Source of the DNA: an uncultured Pelagibacteraceae bacterium
Lineage (GTDB): Bacteria; Pseudomonadota; Alphaproteobacteria; Pelagibacterales; Pelagibacteraceae
DNA length: 64,000 bases
Assembly (NCBI GenBank): GCA_902577075.1
Contig: CACGXV010000001.1
Span: 62,001-126,000, forward strand
Reading direction: 5' to 3'
The notes under the pieces are model-generated. The model was not told the DNA's origin, ran no database searches, and worked only from the letters and a program-made list of their open reading frames with translations. Of this stretch, positions 7,780 through 16,121 are shown one piece after another (the first letter of the stretch is position 1; each line of letters opens with the position of its first letter). A program made the position numbers and the translations under genes.

Positions 7780-10353
7780 TTAAGCTACCATGCTCTCAGC
7801 TTTTTGAAGATCAACAGCAACTAATTGACTAATCCCTTTTTCTGGCATTGTAACCCCGTATAATCTATCCATTTTTGACATGGTTAATGCATGGTGAGTT
7901 ACTATTATAAATCTTGTGGATGTAATTTTTGTTAATTCATTAAGAAGACTACAAAATCTAGTAACGTTCGCATCATCAAGTGGTGCATCTACCTCGTCTA
8001 GTACGCAAATAGGTGATGGATTAGTCAGAAAAACTGCAAATATAAGAGATAGTGCTGTTAAAGCTTGTTCACCACCAGAAAGTAGAGTAATGGATTGAAG
8101 TCTTTTACCTGGAGGGCTTACTAGCATTTCTAAACCTGCATCTAGTGGATCATCTGAGTCTACTAGCTCTAATTTAGCACTACCTCCATTAAATAACTTT
8201 GTATAAACTTCGTTAAATTTTCTATTAACTCTTTCAAAAGCATCTAATAGTCTTTCCCGACCTTTTTTGTTTAATTCCGTAATACTCTCCTTTAGTTTTA
8301 AAATTGCTGTAACAAGATCCTGTCTGTCTTGTTCCATTTTTTTTATTTCGGTTTTATATTTTTCAGTCTCATCGTCGGCTCTTAAATTAACAGAACCAAG
8401 CTTTTCTCTTTCTCTTTTTTTTTCATCTAGCAGTTCCTCTTGTGTAACTAAATCTGGAAATCCGTCAATTTTGTCAAGATTTGAATAATCAAGTATCTTA
8501 TCTTCCTCCACATTTAACTCTGTCATAACCCTTTCCAAGAGATCATTTCTTCTTTTGTTAAGACCTTCAATTGTAGCTCCAGAGCTTGCTTTTTTTTCTC
8601 TTATTTCAATTGAACTTTCTTTTGTATCATTTAGCTCAACTCTAATTTCTGCAATACTATTATCTATTTTTTCAACTAAAATTTCATTCTCATTTTTTTC
8701 ATTTTCTGAAATTCTTAAATTTTCAGAAATCTTTCCTTTTTTTTCTGCTTGAAATTGAGGTTGCTTTTCTAGTGCATTTAATTTTTCTTCTAACTTATTT
8801 TTTCTAGTGTTTAATTCTTTAACCATTTTCTCAGAATTTGTTAATAGATTTTGCCAACTTTCAAATTCCTGATCAATAATACTTATTCTCTCTTTTCTTT
8901 TTACAGATTCTCTTTTTATATTTTGGTTTTTACTATAAGTTTCTGCGTACTCATCTTGTAATTTCTTTATTTGATCACTTTTAGAAGTTAAAGTTGAAAT
9001 AGTATTATCGCTTTCAAAATTTTTAACTTTCATTGTTAAATAAGATAAATTAATTATGCACTCATCTAAAATTTTCAATGTTTGGTGGTTTCTATTTTTC
9101 GAAATTAATTTTTTAACTTCCTCAATTTGGTTTTTTATATTATTTATAATTTCATTATTTTTTTGTAAAGACTCTGCACTAAAGCTCTCGAGCAATACAT
9201 CCATTCTGTCTTGTTCATTTTTTAATTTTGACTTTGAGTTCTCCAAGTCCTGATTTGATAGTTTCTCAGTTTCATAGTACTTTGAGTCTGTATCAATTAA
9301 GATATTTCTTTCTTCAGTAAGTCTTTTTTCATTTGAATTAGCGTCAATTACAATACTTTTTTCTCTATCTATATCTTCGTCTATAACTTTAATAGAATTC
9401 TTTATTGTATTTATTTCTTCGTTTATCCTAGTACTTTCTTCATCTAAAGCTTTAAGCTCAAGATTTAATCTTTGTATCTTTGACAAATTCTCAATATTTT
9501 TCTGCCTAATTGGTTCTACTCTATCAAGTTCATTTTTAATTTTTGTTTCTAACTCATTAATTTGTTTATTAAATTCCTCAACTTTAATATCTGCTTCACT
9601 ATTCACTTCATTTTCTAAACTAATTTCTTTATCAATTTCTAAAAGTCTTAAATAATATAGACCTGCCTCTACTTTTTTAATTTCTTCAGAAATTAATTTA
9701 TATTTTGCTGCTTCTTCTGCTTGCTTTTCTAGATTTGCTAATTGTTTTTCTTGTTGTCGTCTAAGTTCATCTGCTCTTTTTAGATTATTTTCTGCTGCTC
9801 CTAATCTGATTTCAGCTTCATGCCTTCTTACATGAAGTCCGGCTATTCCAGCAGCTTCTTCTAGTATAGCCCTTCTATCTGACGGTTTTGCAGTAACTAA
9901 TGCTCCTATTCTTCCTTGACTTATTATTGATGGTGAATGAGCTCCAGTAGATAGATCTGCAAAAAACATTTGCGCATCTTTTGCTCTAACTTCTTTATTA
10001 TTTATATAAAACTTTGACCCTTTGTCTTTTTCAATTTTTCTCCTAATTTCTATTTCATCTAAATCATTATATTGATGCGGGCCATCTTTATTATCATTAT
10101 TTAAACTTAAAACTACTTCTGCAATATTTTTTGATGGTTTATTTGATGTGCCTGAAAATATAACATCTTCCATCCCCGAACCTCGCATACTCTTGGCAGA
10201 GGTTTCTCCCATACACCATCTAAGAGACTCAACAATATTTGATTTGCCACAACCGTTAGGCCCCACAATACCGGTAAGTCCTTTTTCAATAAGAAAATTT
10301 GTTTTCTCTGCAAATGACTTGAAGCCATTTAATTGGATTTTTTTAAACTCCAT
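7780..10353 (-). CDS. smc: chromosome segregation protein SMC, unusually short
   Basis: SMC dimers organise and compact the chromosome with ScpA/ScpB. The N-terminal head has Walker A GPNGCGKS (residues 31-38). The C-terminal head has the ABC signature LSGGEQALTAL (from about 758) and Walker B ICVLDEVDAP (about 782). Between them lie about 540 residues of K/E/N-rich coiled coil. At 857 aa it is some 300 residues shorter than usual bacterial SMC (about 1150). The middle has no glycine-containing globular block that I can identify as a hinge; the helix break is probably near residues 420-450. The reading frame is intact, so this is not a truncation. It sits between the dsbA-like gene and atpI. 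Confidence 0.9.
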   Translation of the reverse strand: MEFKKIQLNGFKSFAEKTNFLIEKGLTGIVGPNGCGKSNIVESLRWCMGETSAKSMRGSGMEDVIFSGTSNKPSKNIAEVVLSLNNDNKDGPHQYNDLDEIEIRRKIEKDKGSKFYINNKEVRAKDAQMFFADLSTGAHSPSIISQGRIGALVTAKPSDRRAILEEAAGIAGLHVRRHEAEIRLGAAENNLKRADELRRQQEKQLANLEKQAEEAAKYKLISEEIKKVEAGLYYLRLLEIDKEISLENEVNSEADIKVEEFNKQINELETKIKNELDRVEPIRQKNIENLSKIQRLNLELKALDEESTRINEEINTIKNSIKVIDEDIDREKSIVIDANSNEKRLTEERNILIDTDSKYYETEKLSNQDLENSKSKLKNEQDRMDVLLESFSAESLQKNNEIINNIKNQIEEVKKLISKNRNHQTLKILDECIINLSYLTMKVKNFESDNTISTLTSKSDQIKKLQDEYAETYSKNQNIKRESVKRKERISIIDQEFESWQNLLTNSEKMVKELNTRKNKLEEKLNALEKQPQFQAEKKGKISENLRISENEKNENEILVEKIDNSIAEIRVELNDTKESSIEIREKKASSGATIEGLNKRRNDLLERVMTELNVEEDKILDYSNLDKIDGFPDLVTQEELLDEKKREREKLGSVNLRADDETEKYKTEIKKMEQDRQDLVTAILKLKESITELNKKGRERLLDAFERVNRKFNEVYTKLFNGGSAKLELVDSDDPLDAGLEMLVSPPGKRLQSITLLSGGEQALTALSLIFAVFLTNPSPICVLDEVDAPLDDANVTRFCSLLNELTKITSTRFIIVTHHALTMSKMDRLYGVTMPEKGISQLVAVDLQKAESMVA

Positions 10354-10361
10354 TCAATGAG

Positions 10362-10943
10362 TTATATCAGTTTTTCAATATATTTTTTTAATTTTTTATA
10401 GTTTTTCGGATTTTCGAACTTTTCACCGTTGATTATAAGTGTTGGAGTTGCCTCTATTTTAAAGTTTTTTGCCCCATCGATTCGGTCTTCTAAAATAAAA
10501 TCTTCAATTTTTGAGTTAGCAATACAATTATCGAAATCTAATTTAAAGTCAGATTCTTGAACTACTCTTTTTAAATTTTTATTCAGATCCTCAATTGTAC
10601 TTCCTCTTACCCAGCTACTTTGATTGTTGTATAAGTGATGAAGTATTTCTGATTTTCCGTCATTCCTACAATGAGCAATTTTTGCAGCATTAAATGCAGC
10701 AATATCTAGGGGAAAATTTCTATATTCGATCAATATTAAATTTTTATCTATAAAATCAGTTTTTAGCTTTGGATAAATATCTTTATGAAAATCTCCACAA
10801 TGACTACACGTTAAAGACTCGAATACAACAAGTTTTACTTTTGCATCAACATTGCCTTCTTTAATGTGTTTAATTTCTGCTGTTGCGTTAAAACTAATAA
10901 AAAAAAATAATATTACTAACGTTTTTATTAATATTTTTTTCAT
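10362..10943 (-). CDS. periplasmic DsbA-like thiol oxidoreductase
   Basis: The 193-aa protein has a signal peptide (IKTLVILFFFISFNATAE) and a thioredoxin-fold active site CSHC in ESLTCSHCGDFH near residue 46. The cis-proline loop is in ATPTLIING near 167. A DsbA-like insert lies between. It probably acts in disulfide formation or exchange in exported proteins. It overlaps the DUF721 gene by 4 bp and precedes smc by 8 bp. It could equally be grouped with DsbG/BdbD-type thioredoxins; the exact subfamily is uncertain. Confidence 0.85.
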   Translation of the reverse strand: MKKILIKTLVILFFFISFNATAEIKHIKEGNVDAKVKLVVFESLTCSHCGDFHKDIYPKLKTDFIDKNLILIEYRNFPLDIAAFNAAKIAHCRNDGKSEILHHLYNNQSSWVRGSTIEDLNKNLKRVVQESDFKLDFDNCIANSKIEDFILEDRIDGAKNFKIEATPTLIINGEKFENPKNYKKLKKYIEKLI

Positions 10944-11419
10944 CTTGTTTTAAATATTTTATTTAACTCTAATAGAGATTGTTTGATTTTATCATTCTTA
11001 ATATTAGTAATCTTCTTAATATTTTTGCTTTTTGTCGCATTATTAATTTTACTATCTTTAGTTTTTTTAAATTCTCCCTCAAAGGTCTTAAACCTTATAT
11101 TATCAACCACATTATAACCAAAAAAAATATTTATTTTTTTTAAAATTTCTTTCTTAGAATATTCAAGGTCAACTTCATTTCCTCTTTTAACCATTATGCT
11201 TAAATAACTTCCATTTAATTTTGAATTTTTAAAAGATATTGGATAACAGACATTAAATAATTCTTTTCCAACAAGAAATTTCCAATTATCTAAAGTATTT
11301 GAATAAATTTGGCCTTTTTTATTCAATATTCTTTTTGCTTCTTGGGGCAAAGTATCTTTAAAAGATCTTAGTCCTTGAACAGATTTATTTCTCTGCTTAG
11401 TATTATATTTAAAATTCAT
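10940..11419 (-). CDS. DUF721 (DciA-like) protein
   Basis: The 159-aa protein shows the DUF721 pattern in its first 100 residues: a helical LRSFKDTLPQEAKRIL, then NTLDNWKFLVGKELFNVCYP and a hydrophobic strand LSIMVKRGNEVDLEYSKKEI. DUF721 includes DciA, the helicase-loading partner found in bacteria without DnaC. The tail is lysine-rich and low in complexity. I chose the ATG at 11419 rather than a TTG at 11431, because it abuts the mutY ATG. The alphaproteobacterial order mutY / DUF721 / dsbA / smc supports the call. Confidence 0.75.
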   Translation of the reverse strand: MNFKYNTKQRNKSVQGLRSFKDTLPQEAKRILNKKGQIYSNTLDNWKFLVGKELFNVCYPISFKNSKLNGSYLSIMVKRGNEVDLEYSKKEILKKINIFFGYNVVDNIRFKTFEGEFKKTKDSKINNATKSKNIKKITNIKNDKIKQSLLELNKIFKTR

Positions 11420-12406
11420 ATGACAAGTCAAAACATATCAAATAAAATTTTAAAATGGTACGACAATAATAAAAGAAATCTTCCTTGGCGAAAAAAAGTC
11501 TCTAAAAGTCAAAAAGAATATTTTACTTTAGTAAGTGAATTTATGTTGCAACAAACTCAAGTTAAAACAGTAATCCCATATTTTGAAAATTTTACCTCGA
11601 AAATCCCAGATTTAATAAGTTTATCAAAAGTTAAAGATGCTAAATTAATGAAATATTGGGAGGGATTGGGATACTATTCAAGAGCAAGAAATCTAAAAAA
11701 AGCAGCAAAAATAATTATGAATGAATTTAATGGAAAGCTTCCAAATAATGAGGAAGGTTTAAAATCATTACCTGGGATAGGAGATTATACTTCAAAAGCA
11801 ATTATGGCAATCGTATTTAATAATAAAATAATTCCATTAGATGGAAATGTTGAAAGAGTTTTGAAAAGAGTATTTTATTTAAAAAAAGAAAAAGAAATCT
11901 CTAAAGAGAATTTACATAAAAAAAAATCTTTTTTTGGGGAAACAAACAGAGCTAGCGATTATGCCCAAGCTATCATGGAAATAGGGGCATTAATTTGCAA
12001 ACCAACTAAACCATATTGTGATCAATGTCCAATTTCAAGAAATTGTAAATCTTTTAAAAAAAATGACTTTGAAATTGTTAAAATAAATAAATTTAACAAA
12101 CAAAAATTTTTTGAGGCAAATATTTTTCAAAATAAGAAGAACAATTATTATCTTTTAAAAAATAGAAAATTTAATTTTTTAAAAGACATGCATATATTTC
12201 CTATGAATGAGATACCTAAGATGAAATTTAAAAATCACATTGGAAAAAGGATTAATATTAAAATGTCAAATATGGACATGCGAATAGCAATTAAGATAAA
12301 AAATAAATTGCCAGAAAAGACAAATGGTTTTTTTGTAGACGTTAAAGATTTAAGTAATTTGACTTTGCCCTCATTTACAAAGAAAATACTTAATACAATT
12401 AGATAA
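11420..12406 (+). CDS. mutY: A/G-specific adenine DNA glycosylase MutY
   Basis: MutY removes adenine mispaired with 8-oxoguanine. The start at ATG 11420 gives the standard opening KILKWYDNNKRNLPWRK. The catalytic Glu is in EFMLQQTQV, the helix-hairpin-helix is LPGIGDYTSKAI, and the catalytic Asp is in PLDGNVERV. The 4Fe-4S site is complete (C-x6-C-x2-C-x5-C in CKPTKPYCDQCPISRNC). The C-terminal domain is short; total length is 328 aa. A TTG 45 bp upstream is possible but would add residues not seen in the family. Its ATG directly abuts the divergent DUF721 ATG. Confidence 0.96.
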   Translation: MTSQNISNKILKWYDNNKRNLPWRKKVSKSQKEYFTLVSEFMLQQTQVKTVIPYFENFTSKIPDLISLSKVKDAKLMKYWEGLGYYSRARNLKKAAKIIMNEFNGKLPNNEEGLKSLPGIGDYTSKAIMAIVFNNKIIPLDGNVERVLKRVFYLKKEKEISKENLHKKKSFFGETNRASDYAQAIMEIGALICKPTKPYCDQCPISRNCKSFKKNDFEIVKINKFNKQKFFEANIFQNKKNNYYLLKNRKFNFLKDMHIFPMNEIPKMKFKNHIGKRINIKMSNMDMRIAIKIKNKLPEKTNGFFVDVKDLSNLTLPSFTKKILNTIR

Positions 12407-12410
12407 ATAA

Positions 12411-13541
12411 ATGAAAAAAATTGCAATTGTTGGTGGTGGAATATCAGGGTTATATTTTGCAAATATTTTAAATAGTGAAAAAAATTTTGAATACAAAATA
12501 TTTGAAAAAAAAGATAACTATAATTTCCAAGAAGGTTATGGAATTCAACTATCAGTAAATAGCATTAAGTTATTGAATAACATAGGATTTAAAAATCTAC
12601 CTACATCTGAAGTTAGCTTTCCATCAAAAGTGAATTTCATACAAGCAAACAACTCTAAAAAAATTTGCGATATAGACCTTACACAATTTAATGATCCATT
12701 AAATCGATACACAACACTAAAAAGATCAACATTATTAGAATTTTTATTTAAAAATGTTCCTGAAAATCAGATTAAATTTAATTCAAATATAACAAAAATA
12801 GAAAATGTTAATAACTTCAGAATTACCTTGAATGAAAACACATATGAGGAATTTGATTATTTGATAATTGCTGATGGTATTTTTTCAAAAACGAAGTCAT
12901 TGATACTGAATGATATTACAAATCCAAAATATAACTTTAATGTCGCTCTTAGAGGTAAATTAATAGGTAATTATGGTAGTGATATTTCTATTTATATGGG
13001 ATCAAATAGTCACTATGTAATCTATCCGGTTAATCAAAATAATGAATATAATTTTGTAGCTATCATAAAAAAAAAATTATCATCAGATGAACTAAGAAAT
13101 CATGGTTTATTCAAATCGGATAAGTTTTTAGGCTCCCTTAAATCAAGTTTGCAAAAAACATCACAAATAAGCTTTCAAAATTTAAGAGAATTAAAGTCTT
13201 TCCCTGTTTACGTAAGCAGGAACTTCGCAAATTTAAATAAAAAAAATATATTTTTATCGGGTGATGCTCTGTTCACTTTTCCACCATCATTTGCTCAAGG
13301 GGCGTCCCAAAGTATTGAAACCGCAAATGATATATTAAAAAGTATTTTAAATGGTTCAAATGAATACTATCAAAAAAGAATTGAAAATATTTCATCTATA
13401 AATGATAAATCAAAATTTAATCATTTTTCATTCCATTTATCAAATCCTATAAGTGTATTTATTAGAAATAATATTTTGAAGTTTCTATCAAAAAATAAAA
13501 TATTTCTTGAAAATTATTTGGGTAAAATTTATAGAACTTAA
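12411..13541 (+). CDS. FAD-dependent monooxygenase (UbiH/salicylate hydroxylase-like)
   Basis: The 376-aa protein is a group-A flavin monooxygenase. It has the N-terminal GxGxxG fold KIAIVGGGISGLYFANIL, the DG motif YLIIADGIFSKTKS near residue 155, and the GD motif FLSGDALFTFPPSFAQGASQ near 285. This family hydroxylates aromatic rings, including ubiquinone precursors (UbiH/UbiF/Coq6). The substrate cannot be read from the sequence. It begins 4 bp after mutY and its stop codon overlaps the ccrM stop in TTAA. Confidence 0.82.
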   Translation: MKKIAIVGGGISGLYFANILNSEKNFEYKIFEKKDNYNFQEGYGIQLSVNSIKLLNNIGFKNLPTSEVSFPSKVNFIQANNSKKICDIDLTQFNDPLNRYTTLKRSTLLEFLFKNVPENQIKFNSNITKIENVNNFRITLNENTYEEFDYLIIADGIFSKTKSLILNDITNPKYNFNVALRGKLIGNYGSDISIYMGSNSHYVIYPVNQNNEYNFVAIIKKKLSSDELRNHGLFKSDKFLGSLKSSLQKTSQISFQNLRELKSFPVYVSRNFANLNKKNIFLSGDALFTFPPSFAQGASQSIETANDILKSILNGSNEYYQKRIENISSINDKSKFNHFSFHLSNPISVFIRNNILKFLSKNKIFLENYLGKIYRT

Positions 13542-14611
13542 TTTGAAGGTCTTAGTCTTTGTCGCAAATCATCAATTGGTTTTAAAGAATTTCCAGATTT
13601 ATAATGCCAAAATGTCCACCCATTACAACTTTCTGCACCAATAATTTTTGCTGCCACTTTATGGATTGATCCCTCTGATTGTTGATATTTAATACTACCA
13701 TCTACCATAATTTTTGCATTTACTTTTTTCTTTTGGTCATAAATTTCTGTTCCAGGTTTAATCAGACCCATTTCAACTAATGATCCAAAAGGAATTCTTG
13801 GTTTAGTTCTATTATTTTGTACAGTATCTAAATATTCATCTTTTATTATATTCGTATTCTCTAATCTTTTTATTGTAGCATCGAAATAATATTTTTCTTT
13901 TTCAATTCCAAAATAATTTCTACCTAATTTCTTTGAAACAACAGCTGTAGTACCTGATCCTAAAAATGGATCCAAAATGAAATCGTTTTTGTTCGATGAG
14001 GCTAATATTATTCTATGAATTAAAGATTCTGGCTTTTGTGTAGAATGAACTTTTTTTCCATTCTTTTTTAATCTTTCTTTTCCGTTACAGATTGGGAGAT
14101 TCCATGTGGATCTCATCTGCAGGTCATCATTTAAACATTTTAATGATTGATAATTAAAAGTATATTTGGATCCTTCACTCTTTGAGGCCCAAATAAGTGT
14201 TTCATGTGCATTGGTAAACCTCGTCCCTCTAAAATTTGGCATTGGATTATTCTTATTCCAAATTACATCATTTAGTATCCAAAAACCCATATTTTGGATT
14301 GCAGTGCCTACTCTAAATATATTGTGGTAGCTACCTATAACCCAAATTGTTCCGTTTTTTTTTAAAATTCTTTTACATTCTTTTAGCCATCTAAAAGTGA
14401 ATTCATCATAACTTTTAAAACTTTCAAATTGATCCCATTTATCATCAACAGCATCTACTTTAGATCTATCTGGTCTACTTAATTCTTTTTTTAATTGAAG
14501 GTTATACGGAGGGTCAGCGAATATAAGATCAAAAGTTTCGTCAGGAATTTTTTTTAATTCCTTTAAACAATCTCCATTAATAATTTTATTTTTATAAGTT
14601 TTAATACTCAT
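13538..14611 (-). CDS. ccrM: adenine DNA methyltransferase CcrM (GANTC)
   Basis: CcrM is the cell-cycle-regulated beta-class N6-adenine methyltransferase of alphaproteobacteria and methylates GANTC. The catalytic motif DPPYN is near residue 33 and the AdoMet motif DPFLGSGTTAVV near 215, in beta-class order. The C-terminal extension with GSLVEMGLIKPGTEIY and ESCNGWTFWHY is diagnostic of CcrM rather than a restriction-linked enzyme, and no restriction gene is nearby. Length 357 aa is normal. Three GANTC sites lie in its 75-bp upstream gap. Confidence 0.95.
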   Translation of the reverse strand: MSIKTYKNKIINGDCLKELKKIPDETFDLIFADPPYNLQLKKELSRPDRSKVDAVDDKWDQFESFKSYDEFTFRWLKECKRILKKNGTIWVIGSYHNIFRVGTAIQNMGFWILNDVIWNKNNPMPNFRGTRFTNAHETLIWASKSEGSKYTFNYQSLKCLNDDLQMRSTWNLPICNGKERLKKNGKKVHSTQKPESLIHRIILASSNKNDFILDPFLGSGTTAVVSKKLGRNYFGIEKEKYYFDATIKRLENTNIIKDEYLDTVQNNRTKPRIPFGSLVEMGLIKPGTEIYDQKKKVNAKIMVDGSIKYQQSEGSIHKVAAKIIGAESCNGWTFWHYKSGNSLKPIDDLRQRLRPSN

Positions 14612-14628
14612 TTTTTAATTATTAATTA

Positions 14629-14705
14629 GACTCCAGAGAAGAGTCTGCGTCAACCTGTGATTGAATTATTTTGAGTCTACTTGTTGCTATTTTTTTTTAA
14701 GACTC
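14629..14705. promoter_or_regulatory. GANTC cluster upstream of ccrM
   Basis: GANTC sites occur at 14629-14633 (GACTC), 14641-14645 (GAGTC), 14673-14677 (GAGTC) and 14701-14705 (GACTC, inside the last codons of rnhB). In Caulobacter, methylation of GANTC sites in the ccrM promoter lowers its own transcription, so these may be autoregulatory. At about 30% GC one site is expected per 360 bp, so three in 75 bp is dense. The promoter elements themselves are not clear to me. Confidence 0.6.
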
Positions 14706-15265
14706 AATATGTTGTGTATTGGATTGAATGTTTTGCGATGAAACCTAGTTATTCCATATTTTCTAATAGCGTTAATATGATCTTTGGTTCCATAACCTGC
14801 ATTTGACTCCCATTTGTATTTTTTGAAACTTTCTGACATTTTGAGTATCAGTTTATCTCTTGATACTTTTGCAATAATTGATGCTGCAGATATTTCTTTT
14901 ATTTTTTGATCTCCTTTGATTACTGTTTTTGTAATGTAATTATTCAAATCTGGCGATTTATTTCCATCAACAAGTACTAAATTTGGTTTAACCTTTAGTT
15001 TTTTTATTGCTCTCTTCATAGCCAATAGACTTGCATTTAATATATTAAGTCTCTCTATTTCTCTAATTGATGCTGATCCAATAGCCCAAATAGAATTTTT
15101 TTTTATGTACTTAAATAATTTTTCTCTCTCAATTTTTTTTAATTTTTTGGAGTCTTTAATTTCTTTTTTATTTATTTTAGGATTAAATATTACTGCTGCC
15201 GCATAAACTGGACCAATCAAACTACCTCTACCAACTTCGTCAACACCAGCAACAATTTTTTTCAT
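14687..15265 (-). CDS. rnhB: ribonuclease HII
   Basis: RNase HII nicks at ribonucleotides embedded in DNA and removes RNA-DNA hybrids. The 192-aa protein opens with the DEVGRGSLIGPVYAAAVI motif, which contains the DE catalytic pair. It has LVDGNKSP and the late Asp/Ser block ISAASIIAKVSRDKL, then YGTKDHINAIRKYGI. The start ATG overlaps the stop of the 45-residue ORF upstream (ATGA). rnhB beside ccrM is a frequent alphaproteobacterial neighbourhood. Confidence 0.96.
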   Translation of the reverse strand: MKKIVAGVDEVGRGSLIGPVYAAAVIFNPKINKKEIKDSKKLKKIEREKLFKYIKKNSIWAIGSASIREIERLNILNASLLAMKRAIKKLKVKPNLVLVDGNKSPDLNNYITKTVIKGDQKIKEISAASIIAKVSRDKLILKMSESFKKYKWESNAGYGTKDHINAIRKYGITRFHRKTFNPIHNILSLKKK

Positions 15266-15399
15266 TGAGCAATAAAAAAATAATATAAAAATATTCCGAT
15301 TATTAATCCTTTAATAAATATGATCCACAATAATCCATAATTCGAAATATTAAGTTTCTCTTTCCACCAACTTATATATTTTTTATGTATTTCTATCAT
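15262..15399 (-). CDS. 45-residue single-helix membrane ORF
   Basis: A short open frame starts at ATG 15399 and ends at TGA 15262, overlapping the rnhB start as ATGA. It begins MIEIHKKYISWWKEKL and has one hydrophobic segment (LLWIIFIKGLIIGIFLYYFF). It is 7 bp behind the uracil-DNA glycosylase stop. I know no function. The amphipathic start, ordered membrane segment and coupled ATGA junction make it likely to be real, although the AT-rich background produces short frames by chance. Confidence 0.5.
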   Translation of the reverse strand: MIEIHKKYISWWKEKLNISNYGLLWIIFIKGLIIGIFLYYFFIAQ

Positions 15400-15406
15400 T
15401 TTAGAT

Positions 15407-16111
15407 TTAAACAGATATTTTTAATTCATCTATTTTTTTTCTGATTAATTTTAAATCAGCCCACGAATATTTTTTTTGATCAGCTTGTCTTAATAGGTAG
15501 GCAGGATGAAATGTAATCATTGTCAAATATGTTTTGTTATGAATGATTAGTTCTTTCCAAACACCTCTTTCTTTTGAAATTTTTATTTTAGAACTAAAAA
15601 GCGACTCCATTGCTGTACTACCCATTAGAATTAAAATTTTAGGATCAATTATCGCGATATGTTGCCTAAGATAATTCGAGTATCTATTTATTTCTGATGG
15701 CTCAGGCTTCCTATTATTTGGTGGTCTATAATTTACAACATTAGTTATATAAATACTGTTCCTTTTTATTTGAATTGCCTCTAGCATTTTGTTTAATAAT
15801 ATCCCTGCATCTCCGACAAAAGGTTTTCCCTGTTCATCCTCTTTTTGCCCAGGTCCTTCGCCTATAATCATAATTTTACTTTGACTGTTCCCATCAGCAA
15901 ATACTATTTGCTTAGCATTTTTTTTCAGCTCACAATTATCTATATTTTCAATTTCAGTTTTCAATTTAGAAAGTAGTTCAATTTTATCTTCTAGTTGTGG
16001 TTTAGTTTTTAGTCTGTTGATTGGTTTATCAATAAATATATACTCAATTTCGTTTGAGTTAAGCTTTTCAAGGTTTAATATGTCATTTTGATTTTTGAAG
16101 TTTAAAGTCAT
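15407..16111 (-). CDS. uracil-DNA glycosylase, family 4-like
   Basis: The protein (234 aa) has the family-4 signature GEGPGQKEDEQGKPFVGDAG near residue 85, then ITNVVNYRPPNNRKP and the late HPAYLLRQ. It removes uracil from DNA. Classic family-4 enzymes hold a 4Fe-4S cluster with four cysteines. This protein has a single cysteine (about residue 60, DNCELKK); the usual KCRPP and second pair are replaced, as in NYRPP. It therefore probably lacks the cluster. Its start lies 10 bp from the divergent TPR gene. Confidence 0.87.
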   Translation of the reverse strand: MTLNFKNQNDILNLEKLNSNEIEYIFIDKPINRLKTKPQLEDKIELLSKLKTEIENIDNCELKKNAKQIVFADGNSQSKIMIIGEGPGQKEDEQGKPFVGDAGILLNKMLEAIQIKRNSIYITNVVNYRPPNNRKPEPSEINRYSNYLRQHIAIIDPKILILMGSTAMESLFSSKIKISKERGVWKELIIHNKTYLTMITFHPAYLLRQADQKKYSWADLKLIRKKIDELKISV

Positions 16112-16121
16112 AAATTCAAAT

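Noticed and set aside
13538..14611. Restriction-modification system
   Set aside because: The methyltransferase has the CcrM C-terminal extension and there is no nuclease gene near it.
14612..14630. TTAA pairs upstream of ccrM that could be a CtrA site
   Set aside because: The two TTAA elements (14615 and 14622) are 3 bp apart, whereas CtrA sites need TTAA-N7-TTAA. In this AT-rich DNA TTAA is frequent.
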